Positions 1 to 10,583 of a stretch of DNA of 35,771 nucleotides are shown one piece after another. The DNA comes from Planctomyces sp. Lineage in GTDB: Bacteria; Planctomycetota; Planctomycetia; Planctomycetales; Planctomycetaceae. Made by a program: the position numbers and the translations under genes. Numbering within the stretch: position 1 is the stretch's first letter; each line of letters starts with the position of its first letter. The notes beneath the pieces are model-generated. The model did no database searches. It saw nothing but the letters and a program-made list of their open reading frames with translations, and was not told where the DNA came from. The DNA lies in the NCBI GenBank assembly GCA_013822855.1, contig PNLE01000015.1:1-35771 (forward strand), in the 5' to 3' direction.

Positions 1-180
1 ACGGCGCAGAGCGCCGCGTGGCGGACTGGCGGCCCAGACCGAGCCGCGTAGCATGAGACTTCTGTCCGGATTCACGGATGGGAAATGAATCCCACCCGCA
101 AGGCGCGCCCAAACGAAGTCTCTCTACCCTATCACGACTCGATGCGCGGGCCGCCAATTCCTACCCGGTGCCACTACCGG
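1..180. other. Window-edge non-coding stretch
   Basis: This short stretch lies downstream of the M1 peptidase stop codon on the minus strand. The only structure seen is a small GC hairpin at 2-16 (6-bp arms, 3-nt loop). Open frames on the plus strand here run straight into the antisense of the peptidase gene and look like shadows. No gene can be supported. Confidence 0.4.
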
Positions 181-2739
<2,559 letters not shown>

Positions 2740-2938
2740 GAAGGCGGGACATCCTTGAATTCGGGAAGTGAAGGGCAAACGCCGCGACCCGAGCAAATGC
2801 CCTCCATGAGAAGCACTGCCAGCGGGACGGACGATCAGCCAGGCAATCGCACACCGAGTGATGCGTGAGCGCGTCATCACCTTCGACGCATCGACCCTAA
2901 AAGGAGCGCGGGGGCCACGTCAACAGCCTTGTGGGAAA

Positions 2939-2979
2939 ACGAAGAGATCGATGTGCTTTAGCGACATCGATCTCTTCGT
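2939..2979 (-). terminator. Hairpin terminator after purD
   Basis: A perfect 16-bp inverted repeat (2939-2954 with 2964-2979) encloses a 9-nt loop. Read on the minus strand it lies 23 nt past the purD stop codon and is followed by a short T run (GTTTTCCC). This fits an intrinsic terminator for purD placed before the minus-strand peptidase gene. The T tract is short, so RNA stabilisation is an alternative role. Confidence 0.65.
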
Positions 2980-3001
2980 GGCTTTCGTCGATGTGACGGC
3001 C

Positions 3002-4288
3002 TTACTTCCCCGCCTTCCGATTCGCCTTGTCCGAAATGTCCTTGCGGCACCAGGCACCGTCCCAACGGATGCATTTCACCGCCTGATAGGCGTGGAGTTT
3101 GGCCTGCGACAGGTCGTCGCCCAATGCCGTCACACCCAAGACGCGGCCGCCGTCGGTGAGGACTTGTTCGCCGCTGATCTTTGTGCCAGCATGGAAGACT
3201 TTCACATCTGGCAGCGCTCCCGCTTCGTCCAGGCCTCGGATCGGCTTGTTTTTGGCATAGTCGCCGGGGTAGCCCTCGGCGGCCATCACCACACAGACCG
3301 ACGGCCTGTCATCCCATTCCAGCGGCTCGAGATCGCCCAGCTTGCCCGCGGCACAAGCCATGAGCACCAGTCCCAAGTCGCTTTTGAGCCGCATCAGGAC
3401 GGCCTGCGTCTCGGGATCGCCGAAGCGGACGTTGAATTCGAGGACGCGCGGCCCCTGGGCCGTCACCATGATGCCAGCATACAGGCAGCCCCGGAAGGGA
3501 CGGCCTTCCCGCTTCATTTCGTGGACGATGGGCACCAGCACCTTTTCGACGACGATGTCCGTCAATTCGGAGGTGACGATGGGAGCCGGGCTATAGGCCC
3601 CCATGCCGCCCGTGTTGGGGCCGGTGTCGCCGTCGTGGGCGGCTTTGTGATCCTGGGCCGATTCCAGCGGCACGATCGTGGAACCGTCGACGAGGGCCAG
3701 GATGCTCGCCTCTTCACCGATCAGGCAGTCTTCGATCACGATCTGCTGGCTGGCGGGGCCGAACTGCTTTTGAAGCAGCATCTTCTTGACGACTTCGCGG
3801 GCCTCCACTTTCGAGGAGCAAACCACCACTCCCTTGCCGGCGGCGAGGCCGTCGGCCTTCACCACGCAATGTTCTTCCTTGCGTTCGTCGATGTACGAAA
3901 TCGCTTCCGCCGCGTTGGTGAAGACGCGAAATTCGGCCGTCGGCACGCCCGCCTTTTTCATCAGTTCCTTCGCGAACTTTTTGCTCCCCTCGAGCTCGGC
4001 CGCCTTCTTGGTGGGGCCGAAGATTTTGAGATCGTTCTTGAGGAATTCGTCGACCAACCCGTTCACCAAGGGGATTTCCGGCCCCACGACGGTCAGGTCG
4101 ATTTTGTTCTTGAGGGCGAACTCGACGAGTTTCGCGGTGTCCGTCGCTTGGATGACGACGTTCGTCGCGTCGACCCCTGTGCCGGGATTTCCCGGTGCGC
4201 AGAACACCTCGGTCACGGAAGGAGATCGTTTGAGCTGATAAACCAGAGCGTGTTCCCGCCCCCCCTGACCAATCACCAACACACGCAT
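3002..4288 (-). CDS. purD: Phosphoribosylamine-glycine ligase (GAR synthetase)
   Basis: Second step of de novo purine synthesis: joins glycine to 5-phosphoribosylamine with ATP hydrolysis in the cytoplasm. The protein starts with MRVLVIGQGGREHAL, the classic PurD N-terminus, and continues with an ATP-grasp region containing VVKADGLAAGKGVVV, GEEASILALVDG and NTGGMGAYSPAP, then RVLEFNVRFGDPETQ. At 428 residues it matches the family length. The open frame extends to 4333, but the ATG at 4288 has a GAGAGA-type ribosome site and aligns with the family start, so it was preferred. It is divergent from asd and is followed by a strong hairpin. Another purine gene, purN, is in the window but about 26 kb away. 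Confidence 0.97.
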   Translation of the reverse strand: MRVLVIGQGGREHALVYQLKRSPSVTEVFCAPGNPGTGVDATNVVIQATDTAKLVEFALKNKIDLTVVGPEIPLVNGLVDEFLKNDLKIFGPTKKAAELEGSKKFAKELMKKAGVPTAEFRVFTNAAEAISYIDERKEEHCVVKADGLAAGKGVVVCSSKVEAREVVKKMLLQKQFGPASQQIVIEDCLIGEEASILALVDGSTIVPLESAQDHKAAHDGDTGPNTGGMGAYSPAPIVTSELTDIVVEKVLVPIVHEMKREGRPFRGCLYAGIMVTAQGPRVLEFNVRFGDPETQAVLMRLKSDLGLVLMACAAGKLGDLEPLEWDDRPSVCVVMAAEGYPGDYAKNKPIRGLDEAGALPDVKVFHAGTKISGEQVLTDGGRVLGVTALGDDLSQAKLHAYQAVKCIRWDGAWCRKDISDKANRKAGK

Positions 4289-4676
4289 TGCGATCTCTCG
4301 TTCTGAAGCAAAAAAACGCCCGTCCCATTTCATTCCCTCGGCATCATAGACGACGGGGGCCGGACATCGCGACCGTGCGGCGGGTTGCCAAAAGTTGTTC
4401 TCAAGCCATCACTTGGGGCATCGCCAGTTCCATCGCGAACCAGTTCCATCACGAAACCGAATGCCTGCAAAATTTGCCCTAGGGCTGGGAACCGGCAAGT
4501 CGTCAGGTTCCACGATTCAGGCGGACATCCTGGCTCGGGAACAATGGCGGCACTCGGCAACGGATCAGCGACTGGTTATAGTCCCATGGTTGGTGGAAGT
4601 TTTGCAGAGAAATGGCCGAATCGGCCGCTTCTGTTCACGACCCTGTTTTGTTGTCTTCGAGTCGAAGGATATCGTC
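4289..4676. promoter_or_regulatory. Divergent intergenic region between purD and asd
   Basis: About 390 nt separate the purD start (minus) and the preferred asd start (plus). Promoters for both genes must lie here, but I see no convincing -35/-10 pair and no recognisable lysine riboswitch. Only short palindromes are visible, for example the 10-nt palindrome at 4476-4485. Open frames running through the region give no recognisable protein. Confidence 0.4.
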
Positions 4677-5684
4677 GTGTTTGGCACGCTTGCATTGGTC
4701 GGCGCCACGGGTGCCGTGGGTCGGATCATGATTCAGCTCCTGGAGGAGCGTCCCGATCTCGCCCGGAATTACAAGTTCCTGGCCTCGGCCCGCAGCGTGG
4801 GGACGAAGATTCCGTTCAAAGGGAAGGACTACGCGATCGAACTTCTCGAACCGGCCGCGTTCCAGGGCGTCGATCTGGTGATCGCCACCACGCCCGATGA
4901 AGTCGCCGCCGAGTTCCTCCCCGCCGCGCTGGCCGCAGGGTGCAAAGTGATCGATGAATCCGGCTATTTCCGGATGAATCCCGATGTCGCCCTGGTCATT
5001 CCCGAGGTAAATCCCGAAGCCGCGCTCAATGCCCGGGGGATGATCGCCAGCCCCAACTGCTCAACCACTCAGATGGTCGTCGCCCTCAAGCCGCTGCACG
5101 ACTATGCTAAGGTCATGCGAGTGGTCGTCAGCACCTATCAAGCCGTCAGCGGTGCCGGCGTGCAAGGGATCGACGATCTGATCGGTGCCACCCGGGCCAC
5201 GCTCGAGCACGAAAAGTTCACGCAAAAGGCGTTCAAGTCACCCATCGCCTTCAACGCAATCCCCCAGATCGGCGGCTTCAAGGACAACGGCTACACGAGC
5301 GAAGAGCTCAAAATGGTCTACGAGACCCGCAAGATCATGGGTGACGAATCGATCCAGGTCTGTCCCACTTGCGTGCGGATTCCCGTGGCGAATTGCCACA
5401 GCGAAACCATTCTGGTGGAGACCGAGCGGCCGATCTCCGTGGAAAAGGCGAAGGAACTCTTCAGCAACTTCCCCGGCATCACCGTAGTCGATTCTCCCGA
5501 GCACGGCGGCTATCCCATGCCCCACACCTGCACGGGTAGCGATCAGGTCTTCATTGGCCGCATCCGTAAAGACTTGTCGAGCCCCAACGGCCTCGCGTTC
5601 TGGTGCGTGAGCGACAACCTCCGCAAGGGAGCCGCCACCAACGCCATCCAGATCGCCGAACTCCTCGCCAAACACGCCAAGTAG
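4677..5684 (+). CDS. asd: Aspartate-semialdehyde dehydrogenase
   Basis: NADPH-dependent reduction of aspartyl phosphate to aspartate semialdehyde, the branch point to lysine/diaminopimelate, threonine and methionine. The N-terminal Rossmann motif VGATGAVG is at about residues 8-15. The catalytic cysteine is C128 in ASPNCSTTQ, and the substrate region contains YQAVSGAG. Near the C-terminus, NGLAFWCVSDNLRKGAA is typical of the family. An upstream ATG at 4395 keeps the frame open but adds 94 residues of non-homologous sequence. The GTG at 4677 has AAGGAT 7 nt upstream and gives 335 residues, matching the family, so it is taken as the start. lysA follows on the same strand after about 180 nt. Confidence 0.95.
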   Translation: MFGTLALVGATGAVGRIMIQLLEERPDLARNYKFLASARSVGTKIPFKGKDYAIELLEPAAFQGVDLVIATTPDEVAAEFLPAALAAGCKVIDESGYFRMNPDVALVIPEVNPEAALNARGMIASPNCSTTQMVVALKPLHDYAKVMRVVVSTYQAVSGAGVQGIDDLIGATRATLEHEKFTQKAFKSPIAFNAIPQIGGFKDNGYTSEELKMVYETRKIMGDESIQVCPTCVRIPVANCHSETILVETERPISVEKAKELFSNFPGITVVDSPEHGGYPMPHTCTGSDQVFIGRIRKDLSSPNGLAFWCVSDNLRKGAATNAIQIAELLAKHAK

Positions 5685-5696
5685 AAAATGCCTCCC

Positions 5697-5827
5697 GTAG
5701 GGTCCGCTCCGCAGACCATATTGGATGAGCCACGGGCCGTCGATCTGCTCATTTCTACGGTAAGCAGAGGCACCGCCCCGACGGGATCAACAGAGATACT
5801 CAACATGGTCCGCACAGCGGACCCTAC
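5697..5827. repeat. Inverted-repeat pair of a dispersed GTAGGGTCCGCT unit
   Basis: Two 23-nt arms (5697-5719 and 5805-5827) are inverted copies of each other. They match over their outer 12 and inner 6 nt and differ only in a central 5-nt block. The unit, built on GTAGGGTCCGCT and GACCAT, lies in the asd-lysA gap and encloses 85 nt without a supported gene. It looks like an extragenic palindromic repeat of the kind scattered in planctomycete genomes; copies elsewhere cannot be checked here. Confidence 0.55.
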
Positions 5828-5866
5828 AAATCACTACACCATTGTTCCAACACAAGTGACCTCCCG

Positions 5867-7141
5867 ATGACTCCATTCATCTACCGTGATGGCGAATTGT
5901 TCTGCGAAGAGATCCCCGTCTCCCGGCTGGCCCGCGAGTTTGGCACGCCTTGCTGGATCTACTCCAAGGCGATGCTCCTCTACCAGCTCAAGCAGGTTCA
6001 AGAGGCCTTCGCCGCCGTTCAGCCGGTCATTTGCTACTCGGTGAAGGCCAACTCGAATCTCGGCATCCTTAAAGTGATGCGTGATGCGGGGAGCAGTTTC
6101 GATGTGGTCTCCGGCGGCGAGCTTTACCGCGTCAAGCAGGCCGGTGCCGATACGGCGAAGGTCGTGTTCGCGGGTGTCGGCAAGACCGACGCCGAAATCC
6201 AGTTCGCCCTGGAAAACCAGATCCTCATGTTCGATGTCGAGAGTGAACCGGAACTCGACGCGATCGCCGCTGTGGCCGAGAAAATGGGCGTGGTCGCCCC
6301 TGTGGCTCTGCGTCTCAATCCCGATATCGACGCCAAGACCCACGCCAAGACCACCACCGGCAAGAAGGGGAACAAATTCGGCATGGATATCGAGCGGGTG
6401 TTTGAGCTCGCCGACAAAGTCCTCGGCAACGCGCGTCTTAAGCTCGTTGGCATCCATATGCATCTCGGCTCGCCGATTCTCACCACCGAACCGTACGAGT
6501 TGGCCGCGAAGAAGGCCGTCGACATCACCCGCGACCTCCGTTCGCGGGGCCACGAAATCGGCTGGGTCAATCTCGGTGGCGGCTTCGGTATCAGCTATCG
6601 CGGCAACGAAGGTCTTCCCGCGAGCGACTACGCCAAGGTGATCGTCCCCGCCGTGCAGGAAATGGGCGTGCAACTGGCGCTGGAGCCGGGCCGCTTCATC
6701 ACCGGGAATTCCGGGATTCTCGTCAGCGAAGTCGTCTACACCAAGCGTGAAGGGGGCAAACTGTTCGTCATCCAGGATGCTGCCATGAACGACCTCATGC
6801 GCCCCGCCATGTACGATGCCTTCCACAAGATCTGGCCGGTGAAGTCCACGGGCGAGCCTGCCAACTACGAAGGCGAAATCGAAGGCTGCGAAGCCTGTGA
6901 CGTGGTGGGGCCGGTTTGCGAGTCGGGCGATTACTTCGCCAAAGGTCGCGCCCTGCCACCGGTGAAGCGTGGCGACCTGATCTCGATCTTCAGCGCCGGA
7001 GCCTACGGCACCTCGATGAGCAGCAACTACAACTCTCGCCCCCGCGCTGTGGAGCTACTGGTCGATGGCGGCCACGTCCAAGTCATCCGCCGCCGCGAAA
7101 CCTACGCCGACCTCATCGCCGCCGAAGTCGACTTCGATTAG
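5867..7141 (+). CDS. lysA: Diaminopimelate decarboxylase
   Basis: PLP-dependent fold-type III enzyme converting meso-diaminopimelate to L-lysine, the last step of lysine synthesis. The PLP-binding lysine is K60 in CYSVKANSN. Further family motifs are [22 protein letters not shown] (phosphate binding and substrate contact), CESGDYF (active-site Cys-Glu-Ser donated across the dimer) and [15 protein letters not shown]. At 424 residues it is normal for the family. It is tandem to asd, so the pair forms a lysine-biosynthesis group, although the repeat-containing gap of about 180 nt makes a separate promoter possible. The ribosome site before the ATG is weak. A 20-bp hairpin follows. Confidence 0.97.
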   Translation: MTPFIYRDGELFCEEIPVSRLAREFGTPCWIYSKAMLLYQLKQVQEAFAAVQPVICYSVKANSNLGILKVMRDAGSSFDVVSGGELYRVKQAGADTAKVVFAGVGKTDAEIQFALENQILMFDVESEPELDAIAAVAEKMGVVAPVALRLNPDIDAKTHAKTTTGKKGNKFGMDIERVFELADKVLGNARLKLVGIHMHLGSPILTTEPYELAAKKAVDITRDLRSRGHEIGWVNLGGGFGISYRGNEGLPASDYAKVIVPAVQEMGVQLALEPGRFITGNSGILVSEVVYTKREGGKLFVIQDAAMNDLMRPAMYDAFHKIWPVKSTGEPANYEGEIEGCEACDVVGPVCESGDYFAKGRALPPVKRGDLISIFSAGAYGTSMSSNYNSRPRAVELLVDGGHVQVIRRRETYADLIAAEVDFD

Positions 7142-7170
7142 TTCTCGCAAGTCCTGGAGTCCAGCAAAAG

Positions 7171-7214
7171 ATATGAAGCCGCGGCGGGACTTTAGTCCTG
7201 TCGCGGCTTCATAT
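7171..7214 (+). terminator. Long stem-loop after lysA (terminator or repeat unit)
   Basis: Two 20-nt arms (7171-7190 and 7195-7214) pair completely if two G-U pairs are allowed, with a 4-nt TTTA loop, starting 29 nt after the lysA stop. There is no T tract after it. It may end lysA transcripts, or it may be one more copy of a dispersed palindromic repeat; the two are not exclusive. Confidence 0.5.
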
Positions 7215-7314
7215 CATCTATGCCAATATTTCGCTGATTCGGTAAAGACCGAAATAGTGGAGTCGCGAGACATGCCGTCCGTAAACTTGAGATCGCCGTT
7301 TCAAATGTCTCTGT

Positions 7315-8589
7315 TCATCGATCGGTGCGATCGTCTGATTTCGGCGAAATTCGCACCTCACTGCTGGTTGTCCATCCATGTGCGTCCGTCACGTTGAGAA
7401 ACCATGCTGTAGTCTCTTGGGGCGGTCGCGGGATGCGAATGGTCGACGAGTCGGAAGTGGCCTCGGCAGATGTCCATTTCCTCTGGTTGATGGGCCCGGT
7501 TTCCTTGGTGAATGCCAGGTTGGTTCGATAGCGACCGTCGGGCGGGAGGATCTCGGCGATGACATCCCCGTTTTCTTCGAGTCGAACATTGGTGATCTTC
7601 GGCAAAGGAGACGTCCCCAAGAGATGCTGATCGATGAACGCTCCGATTTCTAAAGGCTCCCAGCCCGCCTCGTGGCCATGCGGCATGTTGACAGTGACCC
7701 GGATGTTCTTCTCTCCGGGAACGAGCTGATAGGACTTCATATAGCTATCCAACGGATAGGCGAAGTCGTTGGTGCCATTGACAAACAGGATCGGCACGCG
7801 GCACTGCCCGAGATACCGGGACGGGTCGTAGAGTGTGACCCAGCGTTCACGATTCGCGGGTGTCATCTTCTCGAAATTCGGAGCGACCCAATAGCTGTTC
7901 TCATGGAGAAATCCGCAGCCGTACACCGGGACGGCCGCTTTGAAGCGGTCGTCCAACGAAGCCACGATGCAGGTGAGGTACCCACCCCAGGAGATCCCGG
8001 TCACTGCGGTCTTATCGGCATCGACTTCCGGGAAGCTTCTCAGCAGCGAGTGTCCGCGTATCACATTGGCCACGGCGTGGTAGGGCCAGTGTTCCGTCAC
8101 CAGCTCATCCAGATGCCCGAACTTCGTGAGATCCGATTGATCGGGGCCGCCGTCGGGAAGTGGCTCGCGTGATGGCTTTCCTTCCAGCGGTCGATGTCCG
8201 GCCAGATCCATGGCGATCGCGGCATAGCCCCGCTTGGCCCACAATTCGGCCCACTGTCGAAACGCCGTTCCCCCGCCTCCGTGGACGAGAACAACTCCCG
8301 GATACTTCTTGTGGATGACATTTTCGCCCTGGGAGTCCCCATTCAAAGTGGCGGGTGAGGCGTAGTAGGCGAAGACGCGTGTGCCTCGTCCCCGGTGGTT
8401 TTCGCCCGCGTACAACAGTGACCGAACCAGCCCCCCGCCCTTTTCCCATGTGAACTCCGGCGCTTTGTGGAGTTGCTCCACCTCCCACGGCCCGGTGACT
8501 CGCTCCTCGGCAATCGTCTCCCGGGCGATGATCAACGCGAAGCTGGAAAGCAGCACCCATCGGATCGCGAGATACAAGTGAGATGGCAT
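7315..8589 (-). CDS. Secreted alpha/beta hydrolase (acetyl xylan esterase / dipeptidyl-peptidase-like)
   Basis: Predicted serine hydrolase of about 424 residues. The N-terminus has a hydrophobic segment (residues 8-21) and is a likely signal peptide. The fold is shown by VVLVHGGGGTAF (oxyanion region, about 99-110), the nucleophile S200 in GISWGGY, the acid D275 in NGTNDFAYP, and the catalytic histidine in PHGHEAGW (about H304 or H306). A C-terminal beta-rich extension of about 100 residues follows. The open frame reaches 8664, but the ATG at 8589 has AAGAGAG upstream and places the hydrophobic segment at the N-terminus. Such enzymes are common in planctomycetes and often act on acetylated polysaccharides, but the substrate here is unknown. 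Confidence 0.85.
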   Translation of the reverse strand: MPSHLYLAIRWVLLSSFALIIARETIAEERVTGPWEVEQLHKAPEFTWEKGGGLVRSLLYAGENHRGRGTRVFAYYASPATLNGDSQGENVIHKKYPGVVLVHGGGGTAFRQWAELWAKRGYAAIAMDLAGHRPLEGKPSREPLPDGGPDQSDLTKFGHLDELVTEHWPYHAVANVIRGHSLLRSFPEVDADKTAVTGISWGGYLTCIVASLDDRFKAAVPVYGCGFLHENSYWVAPNFEKMTPANRERWVTLYDPSRYLGQCRVPILFVNGTNDFAYPLDSYMKSYQLVPGEKNIRVTVNMPHGHEAGWEPLEIGAFIDQHLLGTSPLPKITNVRLEENGDVIAEILPPDGRYRTNLAFTKETGPINQRKWTSAEATSDSSTIRIPRPPQETTAWFLNVTDAHGWTTSSEVRISPKSDDRTDR

Positions 8590-8721
8590 GGGAAGAACTC
8601 TCTTGGGGAAATTGTGCCCCATCAGGCGGCGTGGGGCTGACATCCTGGACAGCGAAGTGATCAATGATGAACTGCCGGATGTCGGAAGGTCTACCGACGG
8701 AAGATTCCCGTCGATCGAACT

Positions 8722-10053
8722 TCAGTCAAGATCCTCCAATGGTGACGCCCACGCAACACTCTTCCCGCCCTGGGGAGATGCCCGAGCGATCACTCGCGTG
8801 GCTCCTGTGGCAATGACTGTCGCCGCGATCACCATGATTGCCGCGATCAAGAATGAGACGCCCGGAAAGTGGGGTGCCAGTCCCGAGGTGGTGAAGAGCC
8901 AGAAGGCTCCGGTGGCGATGGGGGGAGCGATGATGGCCGTCAGGCTGGAGATGCTGGCGAGTGCTCCCTGGACGCGTCCCTGTTCGCCGGCATCCACGCG
9001 TTTGGCCACGATCGATTGAGCCGCCGGCCCGGCCATGCCACCGAACGCACCGAAGGCGATGATCGCGTACATCATCCAGCCCTCCGTGGCGAAGGCGTAG
9101 CACAAGTAAGCACCGATCGAGATCACCAATCCGGCGATCAAAGTGGCGCGTTCGCCGATGCGAGATGACACGGGACGCAGCAGCGTGGCTTGAACCAGAG
9201 CCGTCATCACCCCCACGAACGACAGGGCGATGCCGTTCTGGATTGTGTTCCAGTGGAAGTTTTCCTTTGTGAACAGGATCCATGTCGAGCGGAGTGTCAT
9301 TTCAGCGAAGCTGGTGCAGAAGAAGGCGATCGACAGTCCGAAGATGACCCTGTCACCTTGCAGGACTTGCAGTGCTTTGCCTGGGAGCAGCGAGACAAGG
9401 CTGGGCCAATGTCTTTTCTCGACCGGCAAGGACTCTGGCAGGACCAGCCAACCGTAGAGGAAGTTGATCGCCGAAAGCCCTGCCGCCAGCAGGAACGGCA
9501 GCCGCGGGCTATACAGCCCCGCGATCCCGCCCAATACCGGCCCCAGCACGAAGCCCAGGCCGAACATCGCTCCTGCGAGGCCGAAGTTCCGCACGCGGGT
9601 CGTGTCGTCGCTGATGTCGGCGATGTAGGCGTTGGCGGCCGTGATGTTGGCCGCCGTCATTCCCGAGAGGATCCGCGCGCCGAGCAGCCACCAGAGGTTG
9701 GGTGCCATTGCCGTGAGTAAGAAGTCGAGGCCCAGGACCGCGATGCTCACCAACAGCACTGGTCTACGGCCGTATCGATCCGAGAGTGCCCCGATGGGCG
9801 GCGCGAACAGGAACTGCATCAGGGCATAGGCTGTGATGAGACCGCCGTACCAGAGCGAGGTGAGGCTGTCGTCGCCCCCCGCCAACAGTTCCACCAGATC
9901 CGGCAAAACCGGAATAATCAGACCGATCCCGAGGATGTCGAGCAGCAGCGTCATCAGGATGAAGCCGATCGCTGCATGTCGACCGGCCGGGGCGATCTCT
10001 GGAGCGAGGCCCGGTGTGGTTGGATCGCGTTCCATGCGGAGAGCCGGTTCCAT
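8722..10053 (-). CDS. TetA-like MFS drug/proton antiporter
   Basis: Twelve-helix major facilitator protein of 443 residues, close to the TCR/TetA family of multidrug efflux pumps. The first helix carries LDILGIGLIIPVLPDL, typical of TetA proteins. Motif A is GALSDRYGRRPVLL in the loop between helices 2 and 3, and GLGFVLGPVLGG matches the antiporter motif C in helix 5. Residues before about 25 are polar and could be cytoplasmic; an alternative ATG seven codons in is equally possible. It is probably an inner-membrane exporter, but the substrate cannot be inferred and resistance should not be assumed. The hydrolase gene follows on the same strand after about 130 nt. Confidence 0.88.
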   Translation of the reverse strand: MEPALRMERDPTTPGLAPEIAPAGRHAAIGFILMTLLLDILGIGLIIPVLPDLVELLAGGDDSLTSLWYGGLITAYALMQFLFAPPIGALSDRYGRRPVLLVSIAVLGLDFLLTAMAPNLWWLLGARILSGMTAANITAANAYIADISDDTTRVRNFGLAGAMFGLGFVLGPVLGGIAGLYSPRLPFLLAAGLSAINFLYGWLVLPESLPVEKRHWPSLVSLLPGKALQVLQGDRVIFGLSIAFFCTSFAEMTLRSTWILFTKENFHWNTIQNGIALSFVGVMTALVQATLLRPVSSRIGERATLIAGLVISIGAYLCYAFATEGWMMYAIIAFGAFGGMAGPAAQSIVAKRVDAGEQGRVQGALASISSLTAIIAPPIATGAFWLFTTSGLAPHFPGVSFLIAAIMVIAATVIATGATRVIARASPQGGKSVAWASPLEDLD

Positions 10054-10583
10054 TCATCGGGAGGTACGTCGAAGATGCCATGAATTCAGCTTTCGTCAGG
10101 TTGTTGGCTAAGACGAAGCCGGATCGCGCGAAGAGAAAATCTAACGCGTTGACGTTCGAATTGCCGTTCTGGCCAGGCAATTCGAAGGGCGGCAGGCGAC
10201 AAATCCTGATGACTCATGGATCGTTGCCAAGGGCTGTCGGCCTCAAGAACAGCTAAAACCGGCGAAACCGTCGTTCTTGGAGTCATCGTTACAACCGTCA
10301 CCGCGAACGGCATCTGGGCGACATGTCGCCCACCGTCCGGGCGGTGCGAGAGGAGTCCGGCCCATTCGACCGATCACCCGAGAGGAATGCGGGCGCCATG
10401 AAACTGGATCCGACGAAGATGCCGACCAAATGGCGAGATTCGGCGGAAACAGTGCATTGCCAGCCCCTTCTCTGGAACCGTACCATCGGCGGAACATGTG
10501 ACGAGTGTCTGGCACTCGGGTTCTTGAGGCGATCCATGGAGGGGCGGGTCTCGCGGTTGTCTGGTTGTCCGGAGCTACTGCCG
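10054..10583. promoter_or_regulatory. Divergent intergenic region before the HEAT-repeat gene
   Basis: About 530 nt lie between the MFS start (minus) and the preferred HEAT-protein start (plus). An open frame in the HEAT gene's phase begins at 10323, but its extra 87 codons encode no recognisable sequence and would bury the signal peptide. I see no RNA gene and no clear promoter hexamers. Confidence 0.4.

Noticed and set aside
2858..4306. Plus-strand open frame (482 codons)
   Set aside because: Antisense to purD, whose protein is clearly a family member.
4330..4560. Short minus-strand frame in the purD-asd gap
   Set aside because: No ribosome site or recognisable sequence; the region must hold promoters.
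5688..5870. 60-codon frame between asd and lysA
   Set aside because: It is made largely of the two inverted repeat arms and the spacer.
8695..8713. 6-bp hairpin after the TetA-like gene
   Set aside because: No T run and short stem; too likely by chance to list as a terminator.
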